From the NCBI RefSeq assembly GCF_000757845.1, contig NZ_CP007753.1:1116001-1180000 (forward strand): DNA of 64,000 nucleotides, in the 5' to 3' direction. This DNA comes from Prochlorococcus sp. MIT 0604 (GTDB lineage: Bacteria; Cyanobacteriota; Cyanobacteriia; PCC-6307; Cyanobiaceae). Position numbers and translations under genes: made by a program. Positions 45,294 through 56,110 of the stretch are shown piece by piece. The notes beneath the pieces are model-generated. The model ran no database searches and was not told the DNA's origin. It saw only the letters and a list, made by a program, of their open reading frames with translations. Within the stretch, counting starts at the first letter, position 1; every line of letters begins with the position of its first letter.

Positions 45294-45385
45294 TTTAGTT
45301 TTTATTACCTAAGAGACCTAATTTACACCCTCTTTAATTTTTTGATATTGACACGGTATTTAAAATTAGTTGAAGGATAATAATT

Positions 45386-45736
45386 TTGAAAAAACTACTT
45401 CTTTTATTTTTACTATTTGGTTTTAATACTCCTGTAAATGCGGAACAGTATCCCAGGCATAAATTGACCTGCCCAGAATCGCAAGGTGAATGCTCTGAGG
45501 GAGAAAGAGCAGCAATTAAATTAGTTAACGACACCTATTGGAAAATGCTTACAAAAAGGATTGAACGTAATACTCATTACAAATATCCTTGGTATTGGGT
45601 TTATAAAAGGGGAGAGTGTAAATATTCAGTCGGTGCAAAAGAGGATATGCCTACTCATACAGTCACTATGGAATGGATAGAAGTTGATATTTGCGAGAAG
45701 ACCACTAAGTTAATAGATCTTAGTCGTCGTAGGTAA
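45386..45736 (+). CDS. island secreted protein 1, homologue of the 9955 protein
   Basis: The start is TTG at 45386 with AAGGA eight bases upstream. A signal peptide (MKKLLLLFLLFGFNTPVNA) is followed by a mature domain with four Cys. The block AAIKLVNDTYWKMLTKRI and the later W, C, S, A, W, V, C positions match the secreted protein at 9955-10281 outside the island. The stop overlaps the next ATG by one base (TAATG). It probably acts in the periplasm or at the cell surface; function unknown. Confidence 0.7.
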   Translation: MKKLLLLFLLFGFNTPVNAEQYPRHKLTCPESQGECSEGERAAIKLVNDTYWKMLTKRIERNTHYKYPWYWVYKRGECKYSVGAKEDMPTHTVTMEWIEVDICEKTTKLIDLSRRR

Positions 45737-46287
45737 TGAAACTCTTCCTCCTTTTGCCACTTTTATTAGGTGTTATTCCTTCAGTTAAGGCAGACTCGAT
45801 TTGCACTCTTACAAGTGAAGTAGAACCAGATGTAACTATAACTTTAAAATATATTGGTTCCGCTGGTGGTATTGGGACTTTAAATTATAAAAATAAACCT
45901 TCATTAGGTTTCTATGTAGGTATCTGGAATGGATACGGAGGTCAATATTACACTGCGATGACATATTCACCTGAATTATTAAACGAAGAAAAAACCTATC
46001 AGGAAAGAACAAAAAATACAGAAAAGATAAGAACAGGACATTTTATGAATTTTGTTGGAAATCAATTAGGAAGAGCGACTTCAATAGAAGATAGGAAATC
46101 TGGGAAGTTAAGAGCATTAATGCCATCACTGTCACAAGGTTATTATTATTCGATTCCTTTCACTAAAGATGGTGAATTTGGAAGACAAAAATTATCAAAA
46201 GAAATGAAAACCATTATTGATGCTACCGAAGGTTTTTTTGTTAATTCAGGTGGGTGTAGAAAGTTCTTTCCTTATGGATGGGATTAA
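45736..46287 (+). CDS. island secreted protein 2
   Basis: A signal peptide (MKLFLLLPLLLGVIPSVKA) leads to a beta-rich mature domain of about 160 residues: TLTSEVEPDVTITLKYIG, SLGFYVGIWNGYGGQYYTAM, and a C-terminal GGCRKFF. It has two cysteines (SICTL near the start and GGC near the end) that could bridge the domain. It overlaps both neighbours by one base (TAATG at each end). No family is recognised. Confidence 0.65.
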   Translation: MKLFLLLPLLLGVIPSVKADSICTLTSEVEPDVTITLKYIGSAGGIGTLNYKNKPSLGFYVGIWNGYGGQYYTAMTYSPELLNEEKTYQERTKNTEKIRTGHFMNFVGNQLGRATSIEDRKSGKLRALMPSLSQGYYYSIPFTKDGEFGRQKLSKEMKTIIDATEGFFVNSGGCRKFFPYGWD

Positions 46288-46679
46288 TGAAAAAACTTTT
46301 ATTTGGTATCTTATTTTTAAGTTTTTTATCTCCCATTAATTCTGAAACAAAGGATAAAAAAGAATATGACAAATATGATTTCTATTCAAAATGTTTAGAT
46401 GATGCTTTGCCTAAAAAAATGAATAATGCATTAGTCTGGGAATGCTCAACAAAAGCATCAAAAAAACTTGATTCTTTAATTCAAAAGCAAATATCCTCTA
46501 GAGGTGATTGCGATAAAGAGGGATTTGAATCACATGCTTGCCAATTAAAGAGAAGTCAAACTGCGTTTAAGACTTATTATCAAACCGAATGCACTTGGAA
46601 TAAATATGGTCCTCATTATGAGTATTGTGAAATGATTCTCAAAAAAGATCGATTAAAATGGTTAGATAAAACTCTTTGA
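46287..46679 (+). CDS. island secreted protein 3, LprI/DUF1311-like
   Basis: I use the ATG at 46287, which overlaps the upstream stop (TAATG); an ATG nine bases earlier is less likely. Signal peptide MKKLLFGILFLSFLSPINS. The mature part has several Cys and the motif QLKRSQTAFKTYYQTECTWN, close to the L-x-x-SQ-x-A-W-x-x-Y-x-x-x-EC pattern of DUF1311. That family includes the lysozyme inhibitor LprI and YecT. An envelope-protective or lysozyme-inhibitor role is plausible but inferred. Confidence 0.7.
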   Translation: MKKLLFGILFLSFLSPINSETKDKKEYDKYDFYSKCLDDALPKKMNNALVWECSTKASKKLDSLIQKQISSRGDCDKEGFESHACQLKRSQTAFKTYYQTECTWNKYGPHYEYCEMILKKDRLKWLDKTL

Positions 46680-46806
46680 AGATGCAATAAACAAAAAATA
46701 AATTTATGCTAATTTAAAATTGATGAGGGTTGGTTACCTCATTGATAAACGAGAAAACAATCTTTTCAATTTGTCTACAATAACTCTCTAAAAAATTTCA
46801 TAATAA

Positions 46807-49064
<2,258 letters not shown>

Positions 49065-49065
<1 letters not shown>

Positions 49066-51707
49066 TGCCAATACCTCCAGGTCTTTCAAAATCTCCGTTT
49101 GAGATAAATATACCCAGCGAAAGATGGAAACCAGATATTGATCTAGTTAAAAAACCAATTCAACAATTTAATGCACCCTTTGTCGAGAAAATCCGAGAAG
49201 AAGTGCATGAATGGAGACAGTTTGGATATGATGGCGTTTCAGATACATCAAAATACTTACTTAATTTCTGGTTTAATTATCAACATAAGAATGATTTTCA
49301 GTATTATTTTGCTCAAAGAGAATCAGTAGAATCTATTATTTATCTTTTTGAATACAAGAAGGTCAGATCTAATAGAGATTTGCTTACTCTAGACTCTTGG
49401 GGTATCACAGAGGATTTTCTCCAAGATGATTGGTTAAGGTTAATTATTAAACAGGCAACAGGTAGTGGCAAAACAAAAGTATTGTCTTTATTAATTGCTT
49501 GGTCATATTTTCATTCTTTATACGAAAGCGATTCTATCCTTTCCAAAAATTTTTTAGTAATGGCACCTAATACTATTGTGTTGGACAGATTAAGGACTGA
49601 CATAGAAGGATTAAATATATTTAATAATGATCCAATTATTCCTCTCAACGGGTACGAAAACAGATCATGGAGTTTTTCTCCTAAAGTTCATATCCAAGAC
49701 GATATCAAAAGTATATCTGATCTGGGCAATATTTTTTTAACTAACGTGCAGAGATTTGCAGAGAGGAATAAACAAAACAATGAATATGATTTAAAAAGTA
49801 AATTCTTAGGACCTGAACCTAATATTAAAAAAGGTGGGATAAAGAATACTGTAAAAGAAACAGTTAAAAAACTAGATAACCTTATCGTATTAAATGATGA
49901 AGCACATCACGTTTACGAAAATACTGCCTGGAAAAGATCAATAGAGGATATTCATAACTCTTTAAAACAAAAAGGGCAAAAACTTGTTTTGCAAATTGAC
50001 GTGACAGCAACCCCAAAAAATAAAAAAGGAGAAATTTTTACTCAAACAATTTCTGATTACCCATTAGTAGAAGCAATTTATCAAGAAGTTGTTAAGAAAC
50101 CTGTAATTCCTGATTTACCAAGTAGAGAAAAGTTAAAAGAATATCCTTCATCAATTTTTTCTGAAAAATATCGTGATTATCTTCATCTAGGGTATGAGAC
50201 TTGGAAGAAACAATATGAAAAACATAAAAAAATGAACAAAAAAGCACTTTTGTTCATAATGGTTGACGATACAAAAAATTGTGATGACGTAGAAAATTAC
50301 TTAAAGTCTACTTTCCCACTCTTAAAAAACGGTATTTTTGTAATTCATACAAAAGATAATGCGAGAGATTCAACAGGCGAAATAAATGAAAATACCTCAA
50401 AAGGGAAAGAAGAATTACAGAGATTAAGAAGATTAGTTAATACTGTTGATGATTTAGATAGTCCAATTAAAGTTATTATTTCGGTGCTTATGCTCAAGGA
50501 GGGTTGGGATGTACGGAATGTCACAACTATTGTCGGTCTAAGAGCATATGCTTCTCATATATTGCCAGAACAAACCTTAGGAAGAGGTTTGAGAAGAATG
50601 TATTTTGGGCAACAGTTAGACGAAGAATTAGATGTTATTGGAACAGATAACTTTATTGATTATGTAAAAAGTATTTCTGAAGAAGGGGTTGAACTAGAGG
50701 AAATACCGACGGGGGGAAGTAATCCATCCTCTGGACCAGTAGTTATAAATGTAGATGAGGAAAATGGATCAAAGAATATAAATGAATTAGATATTGAAAT
50801 CCCCTCTATTCCAAAAAGGTATGGTAGGGATTTTCTTTCCTTACAATTATTGAATCCTAATGAATTCAAATTTAAACCTTGTAAATTAAGAAACTACTCT
50901 AAAGAAGAATCAATTAAAGAGATAATTTTTAAAGATATAATCGAAGACTCTGAACAAAAGTCAATTAAATTTGATAATCTTGAATATTTAACTTCTACTA
51001 CAGTATTGAGATTTTTTACTGAGGTTATTATAAAAGATCTTGGTTTTTCAAAATTAGGAGTGAATCATTTTATATATGGAAAGTTAAAGATTTTTGTATC
51101 AGATATTTTATTTGGAAAACACGTTGATATTGATGATTTAAATATAATTAGGAATCTATCGGAACCCTTTATTACCAGTCAAATAATAGAAACTTTTAAA
51201 AAAGAAATTAATAATTTGTCCTTGAAAGATTTAGGTTTTAAGGATTCAAACCTTTCCACATTTGTATCTAATACAAAACCCTATTTGTCGTCAAGAAAAA
51301 AGATTTATTATTCTCCTAAAAAATCTATTTTTAATTTTATTGCTGGAGATAGTAAATTTGAAATTGAATTTGCTAAGCATCTAGATAGTTTTGATGATGT
51401 AGTATCTTTTTTCAAAAATGACATTCAAATGAAGCAGTATATTGAATACGTTAAACATGATGGAAGGATAGGGAGTTACTACCCTGACTTCTTCATTAAA
51501 TTAAAGGATGAAAGTATTTGGATTGTTGAAACCAAAGGAGCAGAAACATTGAATGATCCTTTGAAATATAAAAGACTAGAAACCTGGTGTAAAGATGCTA
51601 CTAAGACTCAAAATATTAATTGGGATTGTCTTTACTTAAGACAAGAAGTTTGGAATTCTATAAAAGTTAAACCTAATTGTTTTTTTGATTTGTTAAATAT
51701 GATTTGA
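49065..51707 (+). CDS. Type III-like restriction helicase-endonuclease (Res)
   Basis: The 880-aa protein has Walker A ATGSGKT (about 131-137), NDEAHH (DEAH near 278), DVTATPKN (motif III), LMLKEGWDVRNVTTIVGLR and QTLGRGLRR (motifs V and VI). The C-terminal nuclease is PD-(D/E)xK: YYPDFF (about 806) and VETKG (about 820). This is the full Res layout, with ATP-driven sliding and cleavage when two sites meet. All motifs appear intact, so the system is probably active. Its ATG overlaps the mod stop. Confidence 0.92.
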
Positions 51708-51738
51708 TAAAAAATTTTTAATCTTACATTCGAACCCA

Positions 51739-51777
51739 TTTCACCAATATTTTCAAATTCCACCAATATTTCTCAAA
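51739..51777 (+). repeat. two tandem ~19-bp repeats, CACCAATATTT core
   Basis: TTTCACCAATATTTTCAAA (51739-51757) is followed directly by a near copy, TTCCACCAATATTTCTCAAA (51758-51777). They lie between res and the small gene at 51862. They could be an operator or recombination arm site, or local slippage. Confidence 0.5.
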
Positions 51778-51861
51778 ACACCTTTTTAGTTATTGACAGA
51801 ATAAATTAATATAAAGATTATAAATCTAAAGAAATTCCATATCCAAGAAAAGTAAAACATC

Positions 51862-52056
51862 ATGATTACTAATAAAAGATACCAAACGCTATTAATGCTT
51901 GCGACTACAGGCAAACCTTTAAATAAAGACGCTACAGAAGAAGAAAAGAAATTCTACGAAGAATGTAAACATGACTATAAAGTTATGCATGAAACCGCCA
52001 AGAAACATGGCATAAAGAATCCGATTTTAGAAATACCAATGGAAGTAGATTTTTAA
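51862..52056 (+). CDS. small charged protein in the island, 64 aa
   Basis: The protein MITNKRYQTLLMLATTGKPL continues with an acidic/basic helix (ATEEEKKFYEECKHDYKVMH) and ends IPMEVDF. It is probably soluble, with one Cys. It is followed seven bases later by another small acidic gene. Unrecognised. Its place between res and the tRNA end suggests part of the mobile module, perhaps regulatory or anti-restriction. Confidence 0.5.
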   Translation: MITNKRYQTLLMLATTGKPLNKDATEEEKKFYEECKHDYKVMHETAKKHGIKNPILEIPMEVDF

Positions 52057-52063
52057 AGAAAAA

Positions 52064-52255
52064 ATGCAACCACCAAAGACTTCTGAAGAATTAGAAGAAA
52101 TGTATCCCGATCTAGAACCTTGGCAAAGGGATGAACTAGAGGTTTGGCACAGAGGATGGATTACTAAATTGATGACAGGAGAATCAACATCTGAAGAATA
52201 CAATGCCGCGACACCTCCTCATCCAGACCCACATCATCCTGAAGAAGATGAATAG
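52064..52255 (+). CDS. small acidic protein in the island, 63 aa
   Basis: MQPPKTSEELEEMYPDLEPW is followed by DELEVWHRGWITKLMTGEST and a Pro/His-rich acidic tail (PPHPDPHHPEEDE). The strong net negative charge is reminiscent of DNA-mimic or metal-binding peptides, but no family is recognised. It lies about 200 bases before the tRNA-Ser 3' end and likely shares a transcript with the 51862 gene. Confidence 0.5.
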   Translation: MQPPKTSEELEEMYPDLEPWQRDELEVWHRGWITKLMTGESTSEEYNAATPPHPDPHHPEEDE

Positions 52256-52315
52256 AAAACAACCTTTAAAATTATTTGTCCCTTAAAAACCTAGAGACTT
52301 TTAAAAAATAACCTT

Positions 52316-52333
52316 GAGACAACATAGAGACAT
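52316..52333 (+). repeat. right copy of GAGACAAC-N-TAGAGACAT element
   Basis: GAGACAACATAGAGACAT is the one-mismatch partner of 45276-45293. Nearby CTGAC-containing segments (52419-52435) also resemble those at 45237-45245. This marks the right end of the module just before the tRNA. Confidence 0.6.
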
Positions 52334-52454
52334 AAGTGGTCATTGTGGTAAATTATAAAAGTCAAACGGGTTAAAGAATACCTAAAATAACTCAGTCATA
52401 ACAGTCAATCTGGACATTCTGACCAATTCTGACTACATCTTATTTGTATAGAAA

Positions 52455-52467
52455 TACGGAGAGGGTG
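52455..52467 (+). repeat. tRNA-Ser 3'-end att-like repeat, right copy
   Basis: TACGGAGAGGGTG covers two flanking bases and the last 11 bases of tRNA-Ser (reverse orientation). It is identical to 45186-45198 and defines the presumed attachment core. Confidence 0.7.
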
Positions 52468-52541
52468 GGATTCGAACCCACGAATAGTTTCCTATTAAAC
52501 GATTTCGAGTCGTTCGCTTTCGACCACTCAGCCACCTCTCC
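52457..52541 (-). tRNA. trnS-CGA: tRNA-Ser(CGA)
   Basis: The minus strand folds as a class II tRNA with a GGAGAGG/CCTCTCC acceptor stem and discriminator G. The anticodon arm is AACGA-CTCGAAA-TCGTT, giving anticodon CGA. A long variable arm and the T arm GTGGG-TTCGAAT-CCCAC are also present. CCA is not encoded. Its 3' end is the apparent integration site of the neighbouring island, which lies on its 3' side, as usual for tRNA-targeted elements. The tRNA itself is intact. Confidence 0.95.
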
Positions 52542-52604
52542 GCCTGTTTATTAAGTATGCACGTAATAATGAGAAAATTATGAACTACATAATTATCTTA
52601 ATTT

Positions 52605-53627
52605 TTAATTCCAACCTGCATCTTTCATCAATTTAATAGCTAAAGAATTTTGCTCTCCAAGGTCTTCGACGGTTACACTATCAGGCGTAAACTCTCCAAA
52701 GTTCTTAACTATTTCATTCTGATTAACTTCCTTCAAAGGATGTTCAAAAGTAGGAGCAGCTAAACCTTTACTGCCTTCGGGAGAAGCCAAGAATTCAAGC
52801 AGCTGAATAGCTTCATTTTTATTTGTTGCATATTTTGCAACACCACCGGCACTAATATTTACGTGTGCAGGATTAGGAGTAAGGACCTTTGTTTTTTTTG
52901 CATACAAAGCATCTCTCCTTCCATTAACACCTGCTAACATTCTTGCGACGTAATAATGATTAACAATTCCTACCCCGCATTTTTTCTTAGAAACTGCTCT
53001 AATTATTGAAATATCACCTGGGAAAAATGGTTGGGAAACATTTGAAATCATCCCGCTTAACCAAGCTTTAGTTTCTGATTGGCCTTTGTTAATTATTTGA
53101 TTGGCAACTAAAGATTGATTATATGGACTTTTTCTATTTCTCAAACATACTTTCCCTTTTAGAGAAGGATCAGCCAAATCAGTGTAATCATTAATCTTGC
53201 TAAAATCTACTACTTTTGGATTGGCTATCATAACTCTTACTCTTCTTGTTAATGCATACCATTCCTTATTTGGGTCTTTTAATCCAACTGGTACATCATT
53301 TTCTAAATTAGAAGATTTTATTGGTTGAAGTAACCCAGCTTTGGCTGCGTTAGTAATTCTTGCAGCATCTACTAACAATATTAAATCTGCTTGAGAATTC
53401 TCCCCTTCGCGTTTCAATCTTTCGATTAAAGAAATTCCTGCTGCCTCAATAAGTCTGACTTTTATTCCTGTTTCTTCTGCAAATTTTTTATAAATACTTC
53501 TATCTGTGTTGTAATGTCTACCTGAATAAACTTTGACTTCTTTTTCTGTTGAATTGGCGGGTATATTAACGTTTAGCAAAAATGTACATGTTAGTGCTGA
53601 ATAAAAAAGTTTTTTGAGATTTTGCAC
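52605..53627 (-). CDS. futA: iron(III) ABC transporter substrate-binding protein
   Basis: FutA/IdiA-type periplasmic iron-binding protein of 340 aa. A signal peptide at the N-terminus is followed by VYSGRHYNTDRS, a Tyr-bearing iron-ligand loop, and later NHYYVARML, the paired Tyr ligands of the family. It is a core of iron acquisition and PSII protection in marine cyanobacteria and is normally induced under iron limitation. It diverges from piuC across a 102-base region with palindromes. The transporter permease and ATPase are not in the window. Confidence 0.92.
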   Translation of the reverse strand: MQNLKKLFYSALTCTFLLNVNIPANSTEKEVKVYSGRHYNTDRSIYKKFAEETGIKVRLIEAAGISLIERLKREGENSQADLILLVDAARITNAAKAGLLQPIKSSNLENDVPVGLKDPNKEWYALTRRVRVMIANPKVVDFSKINDYTDLADPSLKGKVCLRNRKSPYNQSLVANQIINKGQSETKAWLSGMISNVSQPFFPGDISIIRAVSKKKCGVGIVNHYYVARMLAGVNGRRDALYAKKTKVLTPNPAHVNISAGGVAKYATNKNEAIQLLEFLASPEGSKGLAAPTFEHPLKEVNQNEIVKNFGEFTPDSVTVEDLGEQNSLAIKLMKDAGWN

Positions 53628-53729
53628 TTTTTAAAATTAGTATCTATGGTTACTTTATACCCATCAAAAGAGTTCAAACTCTTAAAGCCATCTTCGATAC
53701 ATTGAAGTGTATCATTTTTTATATGCCAT
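53628..53729. promoter_or_regulatory. futA-piuC divergent regulatory region with two palindromes
   Basis: This short spacer contains two perfect inverted repeats: AAGAGTT-CA-AACTCTT at 53668-53683 and GATACA-N6-TGTATC at 53696-53713. The second has GATA/TATC outer arms and a length close to a Fur box. Iron-responsive repression of both genes by Fur is a reasonable inference given their products, but the core does not match the consensus closely. Confidence 0.5.
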
Positions 53730-54395
53730 ATGAATTATTTAACTCATCAGTTATTAAATGCTGAAGAAATAAATTTTATAGAAAAAGAATTAGAACAAGA
53801 AAATCAAGGTTGGGAAGATGGAAAAAAAACAGCTGGCAGTCACGCCTCAATCGTAAAAAATAATTTGCAATTAAAAAGAACATCAGATATTTCGAAAAAA
53901 TTATCCTTGTTAATTAAACAAAAAATTTTAAATAATGATTTAATAAAAAGCTTTACTTTACCAAAAAATATTCATGGAATCATGTTTACTAAATCCTCCA
54001 AAGGGATGAAGTATGGACGACATATCGATAATGCATATATGTCATCAGGCAGGGCTGACTTATCTTTCACAATTTTTCTTACCAAAAAAAATCTATACGA
54101 GGGGGGTGAACTATTAATTGAAAATCTTACTTCAGAAAACAAATTTAAACTTAATAGTGGAGAAATTTTAATTTACCCAAGCACATTTTTACATTCAGTT
54201 CAAGAAGTTCTCAATGGAGAAAGAATAGTATGCGTTGGATGGATTGAGAGTTATATAAAAAGTATTGAAGAAAGAGAATATTTATTTGATTTAGAAGCAG
54301 GTGCAAGAAGTTTACTGGCAAAGCATGGCAGATCGGACGAACTTGATCTTATTTTCAAATCTTATTCAAATCTCTTAAGAGTTATGGGGGATTAA
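53730..54395 (+). CDS. piuC: PKHD-type Fe(II)/2-oxoglutarate oxygenase (PiuC/YbiX)
   Basis: The 221-aa protein shows the YbiX/PiuC layout: NIHGIMFTKSSKGMKYGRHIDNA (HxD metal site, His/Asp near 94-96), FLHSVQEV (distal His) and GERIVCVGW (2OG-binding Arg). The family is often linked with iron uptake genes in bacteria, and its placement opposite futA fits. The target that it hydroxylates is unknown. Length is normal. Confidence 0.9.
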   Translation: MNYLTHQLLNAEEINFIEKELEQENQGWEDGKKTAGSHASIVKNNLQLKRTSDISKKLSLLIKQKILNNDLIKSFTLPKNIHGIMFTKSSKGMKYGRHIDNAYMSSGRADLSFTIFLTKKNLYEGGELLIENLTSENKFKLNSGEILIYPSTFLHSVQEVLNGERIVCVGWIESYIKSIEEREYLFDLEAGARSLLAKHGRSDELDLIFKSYSNLLRVMGD

Positions 54396-54468
54396 GAAGA
54401 ATCATTTTATACAACAAAAAGAATCTAAGTCTGAAGTTGATTATTATATATAAAAAAAGAATAAACTA

Positions 54469-54708
54469 ATGCCTAAAAAAAGTTCGATTTCAATTTTCAT
54501 TGCAGCCACAAGCGCACTAGCCATTTCCACAGCAAATACCAATTATGTTAATTCAGGTGATAATGATTTAGGTGGATTAAAAGAATGGAATACTGATATG
54601 CCTTTAGATGCAGATTTCGAATTAGATGCCGAAGCTCAAAAAATAGCTGATGAAGCTGCAAAATCTAGTACTTGCATTCCAATAGGAGAGGGTGAAAATT
54701 GCTGGTAA
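54469..54708 (+). CDS. small secreted protein with C-terminal Cys motif, 79 aa
   Basis: The N-terminal 20-25 residues (SISIFIAATSALAISTANT) resemble a signal peptide. The mature part is acidic (DADFELDAEAQKIADEA) and ends SSTCIPIGEGENCW. The C-x8-C-W ending recalls the 40528 protein. It lies between piuC and the porin, so it may belong to the iron-response group. Function unknown. Confidence 0.6.
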   Translation: MPKKSSISIFIAATSALAISTANTNYVNSGDNDLGGLKEWNTDMPLDADFELDAEAQKIADEAAKSSTCIPIGEGENCW

Positions 54709-54722
54709 AAAAAATTTTAAAT

Positions 54723-54755
54723 AAAAAAAGGGCCTCAAATATGAGGCCTTTTTTG
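54723..54755. terminator. bidirectional terminator between 54469 gene and porin
   Basis: The stem GGCCTCA/TGAGGCC (extended by A/T pairs) with a short loop has an A run on the left and a T run on the right. It can stop transcription of both the plus-strand small gene and the minus-strand porin. Confidence 0.85.
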
Positions 54756-54771
54756 GTTTCAAATTTTAAAT

Positions 54772-56091
54772 CTAGAATTTGAAGGTTGTAGAAAGTACTG
54801 CACCAAAGATATCATCTTCGGTTGTCTCTTCTACATCAGATCCACCAAAGATTGCTGGTGTGACTTCAATAGAATCATTTGGTCTAAATGAGTAGTATAT
54901 TTCCCATAAGAATGGATCTACTTCGCTTAAAGTAGCTCCAGCAACTGCTTTAGTTGCTTTCATAGGTTGTCCAAATGCAATACCAATTTTATCACTTGGT
55001 TGGAACATATCAGCCCAGTTAAAGCCAACAAAATAACCACTACCTTCAGCTATGTCTGAACGCCCAGAAAAACTCATGGTGTCATATCCAACTGAAACTG
55101 AAGGAGTTGCTGTTCCTGTTTCATCTGGTCTCCACCATGCTCTTAAAGCAACAGAATCGGAATCAACTGTTAACGCATCAGCACCTGTATAAAGGTCTTT
55201 TGTTGCGTAATAAGACCAAGCATTCCATCCTTGCTGTCTTGAATAAGTAGCAGAAAGATGATAATTATCTTTAGTGTATGCAGTCTGGACGTTTATTTTA
55301 TTATTGTCTTCGTTAGTTAGGAAACCATTAGTCCCCGCTGCGTCCTTGGAATTAACTGTTGTACTAACAGCAAAGCCATTATCCGCAACATATTTAAGAC
55401 CTGCACCTGTAGAAGTACTGGCTCCGAAAGCGGCTCCATTACCACCTAGTTTGAAAGCTTTTAATGCTCCAGGTTTATAAACCGATGGAGTAGCTGCAAG
55501 CATGTAATAGTTTTCAATTGCTGGTCCAACTGTGGCAGTGAACTTATCTCCTATGGGGAATGTGTACCACATCTTGTCGACTTTAAAGTTGGTCGAACCA
55601 TCAGTAAGACCAGTTTCTTTTGCTTCTATATGGTAAGTAGATGTTTTTTGGTCAAAAGCTCCGTCCCAACCATCACCAGCTTTAAGTCTTACATAGAGAT
55701 TATCATCACCAGTAAAACTTGTATTCAAGTTCATTTGATAAACAAAAGCTGCTTGAACCACTTCAGTTCCGTTAGAACCAAGATTGTCACCACCATCAAC
55801 TGCACCTATCGCCATAACAACTTTCCCATCAAGGGTAGTAGTGTCATTAAAGCTACCGGCTTCGAAATTATTTTGTTTAGCTTCTAGGCCATCAATACGA
55901 CCTTTTATTTTTGCTAGGTCTTCACTAACTTCGTTAATGAATGTATTGCTGTCAAGTCTTGAAGAAGTTTTTTTGCTACGAGTGTAGCTATTCATTTCTT
56001 CAATATTAACTATATCGGAAGCTTGAGCAGCCATTGGAGCTATTAAGCTCAAAGTTGCTCCTGCTACCAACATTTGTTGGAAGAGTTTCAT
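54772..56091 (-). CDS. outer-membrane porin
   Basis: The protein is 439 aa with signal peptide MKLFQQMLVAGATLSLIAPM ending at AQA-S. A coiled-coil stretch comes next (DLAKIKGRIDGLEAKQNNFEAG), then a barrel of about 16 strands ending ATTFKF-like (VLSTTFKF), with terminal Phe as usual for outer-membrane proteins. It resembles cyanobacterial Som-type porins but lacks the usual N-terminal SLH domain, which the short coiled coil may replace. A hairpin leader precedes it at 56111-56126. Confidence 0.85.
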   Translation of the reverse strand: MKLFQQMLVAGATLSLIAPMAAQASDIVNIEEMNSYTRSKKTSSRLDSNTFINEVSEDLAKIKGRIDGLEAKQNNFEAGSFNDTTTLDGKVVMAIGAVDGGDNLGSNGTEVVQAAFVYQMNLNTSFTGDDNLYVRLKAGDGWDGAFDQKTSTYHIEAKETGLTDGSTNFKVDKMWYTFPIGDKFTATVGPAIENYYMLAATPSVYKPGALKAFKLGGNGAAFGASTSTGAGLKYVADNGFAVSTTVNSKDAAGTNGFLTNEDNNKINVQTAYTKDNYHLSATYSRQQGWNAWSYYATKDLYTGADALTVDSDSVALRAWWRPDETGTATPSVSVGYDTMSFSGRSDIAEGSGYFVGFNWADMFQPSDKIGIAFGQPMKATKAVAGATLSEVDPFLWEIYYSFRPNDSIEVTPAIFGGSDVEETTEDDIFGAVLSTTFKF

Positions 56092-56110
56092 TGTACCTCA
56101 CACTTTAAAA

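Larger units (their letters stand above)
44961..45385. other. junction between the two island modules, repeat-rich
   Basis: These 425 bases carry no convincing gene. In order they hold the second 12-base repeat array (45047-45091), the 13-base tRNA-end copy (45186-45198), a 10-base inverted repeat formed by 45191-45200 and 45324-45333, and sequence resembling the right end of the island (GAGACAAC-type repeats at 45276-45293). Confidence 0.6.

Noticed and set aside
45348-45366. TTGACA plus TAAAAT as a promoter for the island secreted-protein genes
   Set aside because: The spacing between the hexamers is about seven bases, far too short for a sigma70 promoter.
55274-55987. Several plus-strand ORFs inside the porin gene
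   Set aside because: These are antisense shadows of the porin; Ser/Thr/Leu-rich composition is typical of reverse reading of a barrel gene.
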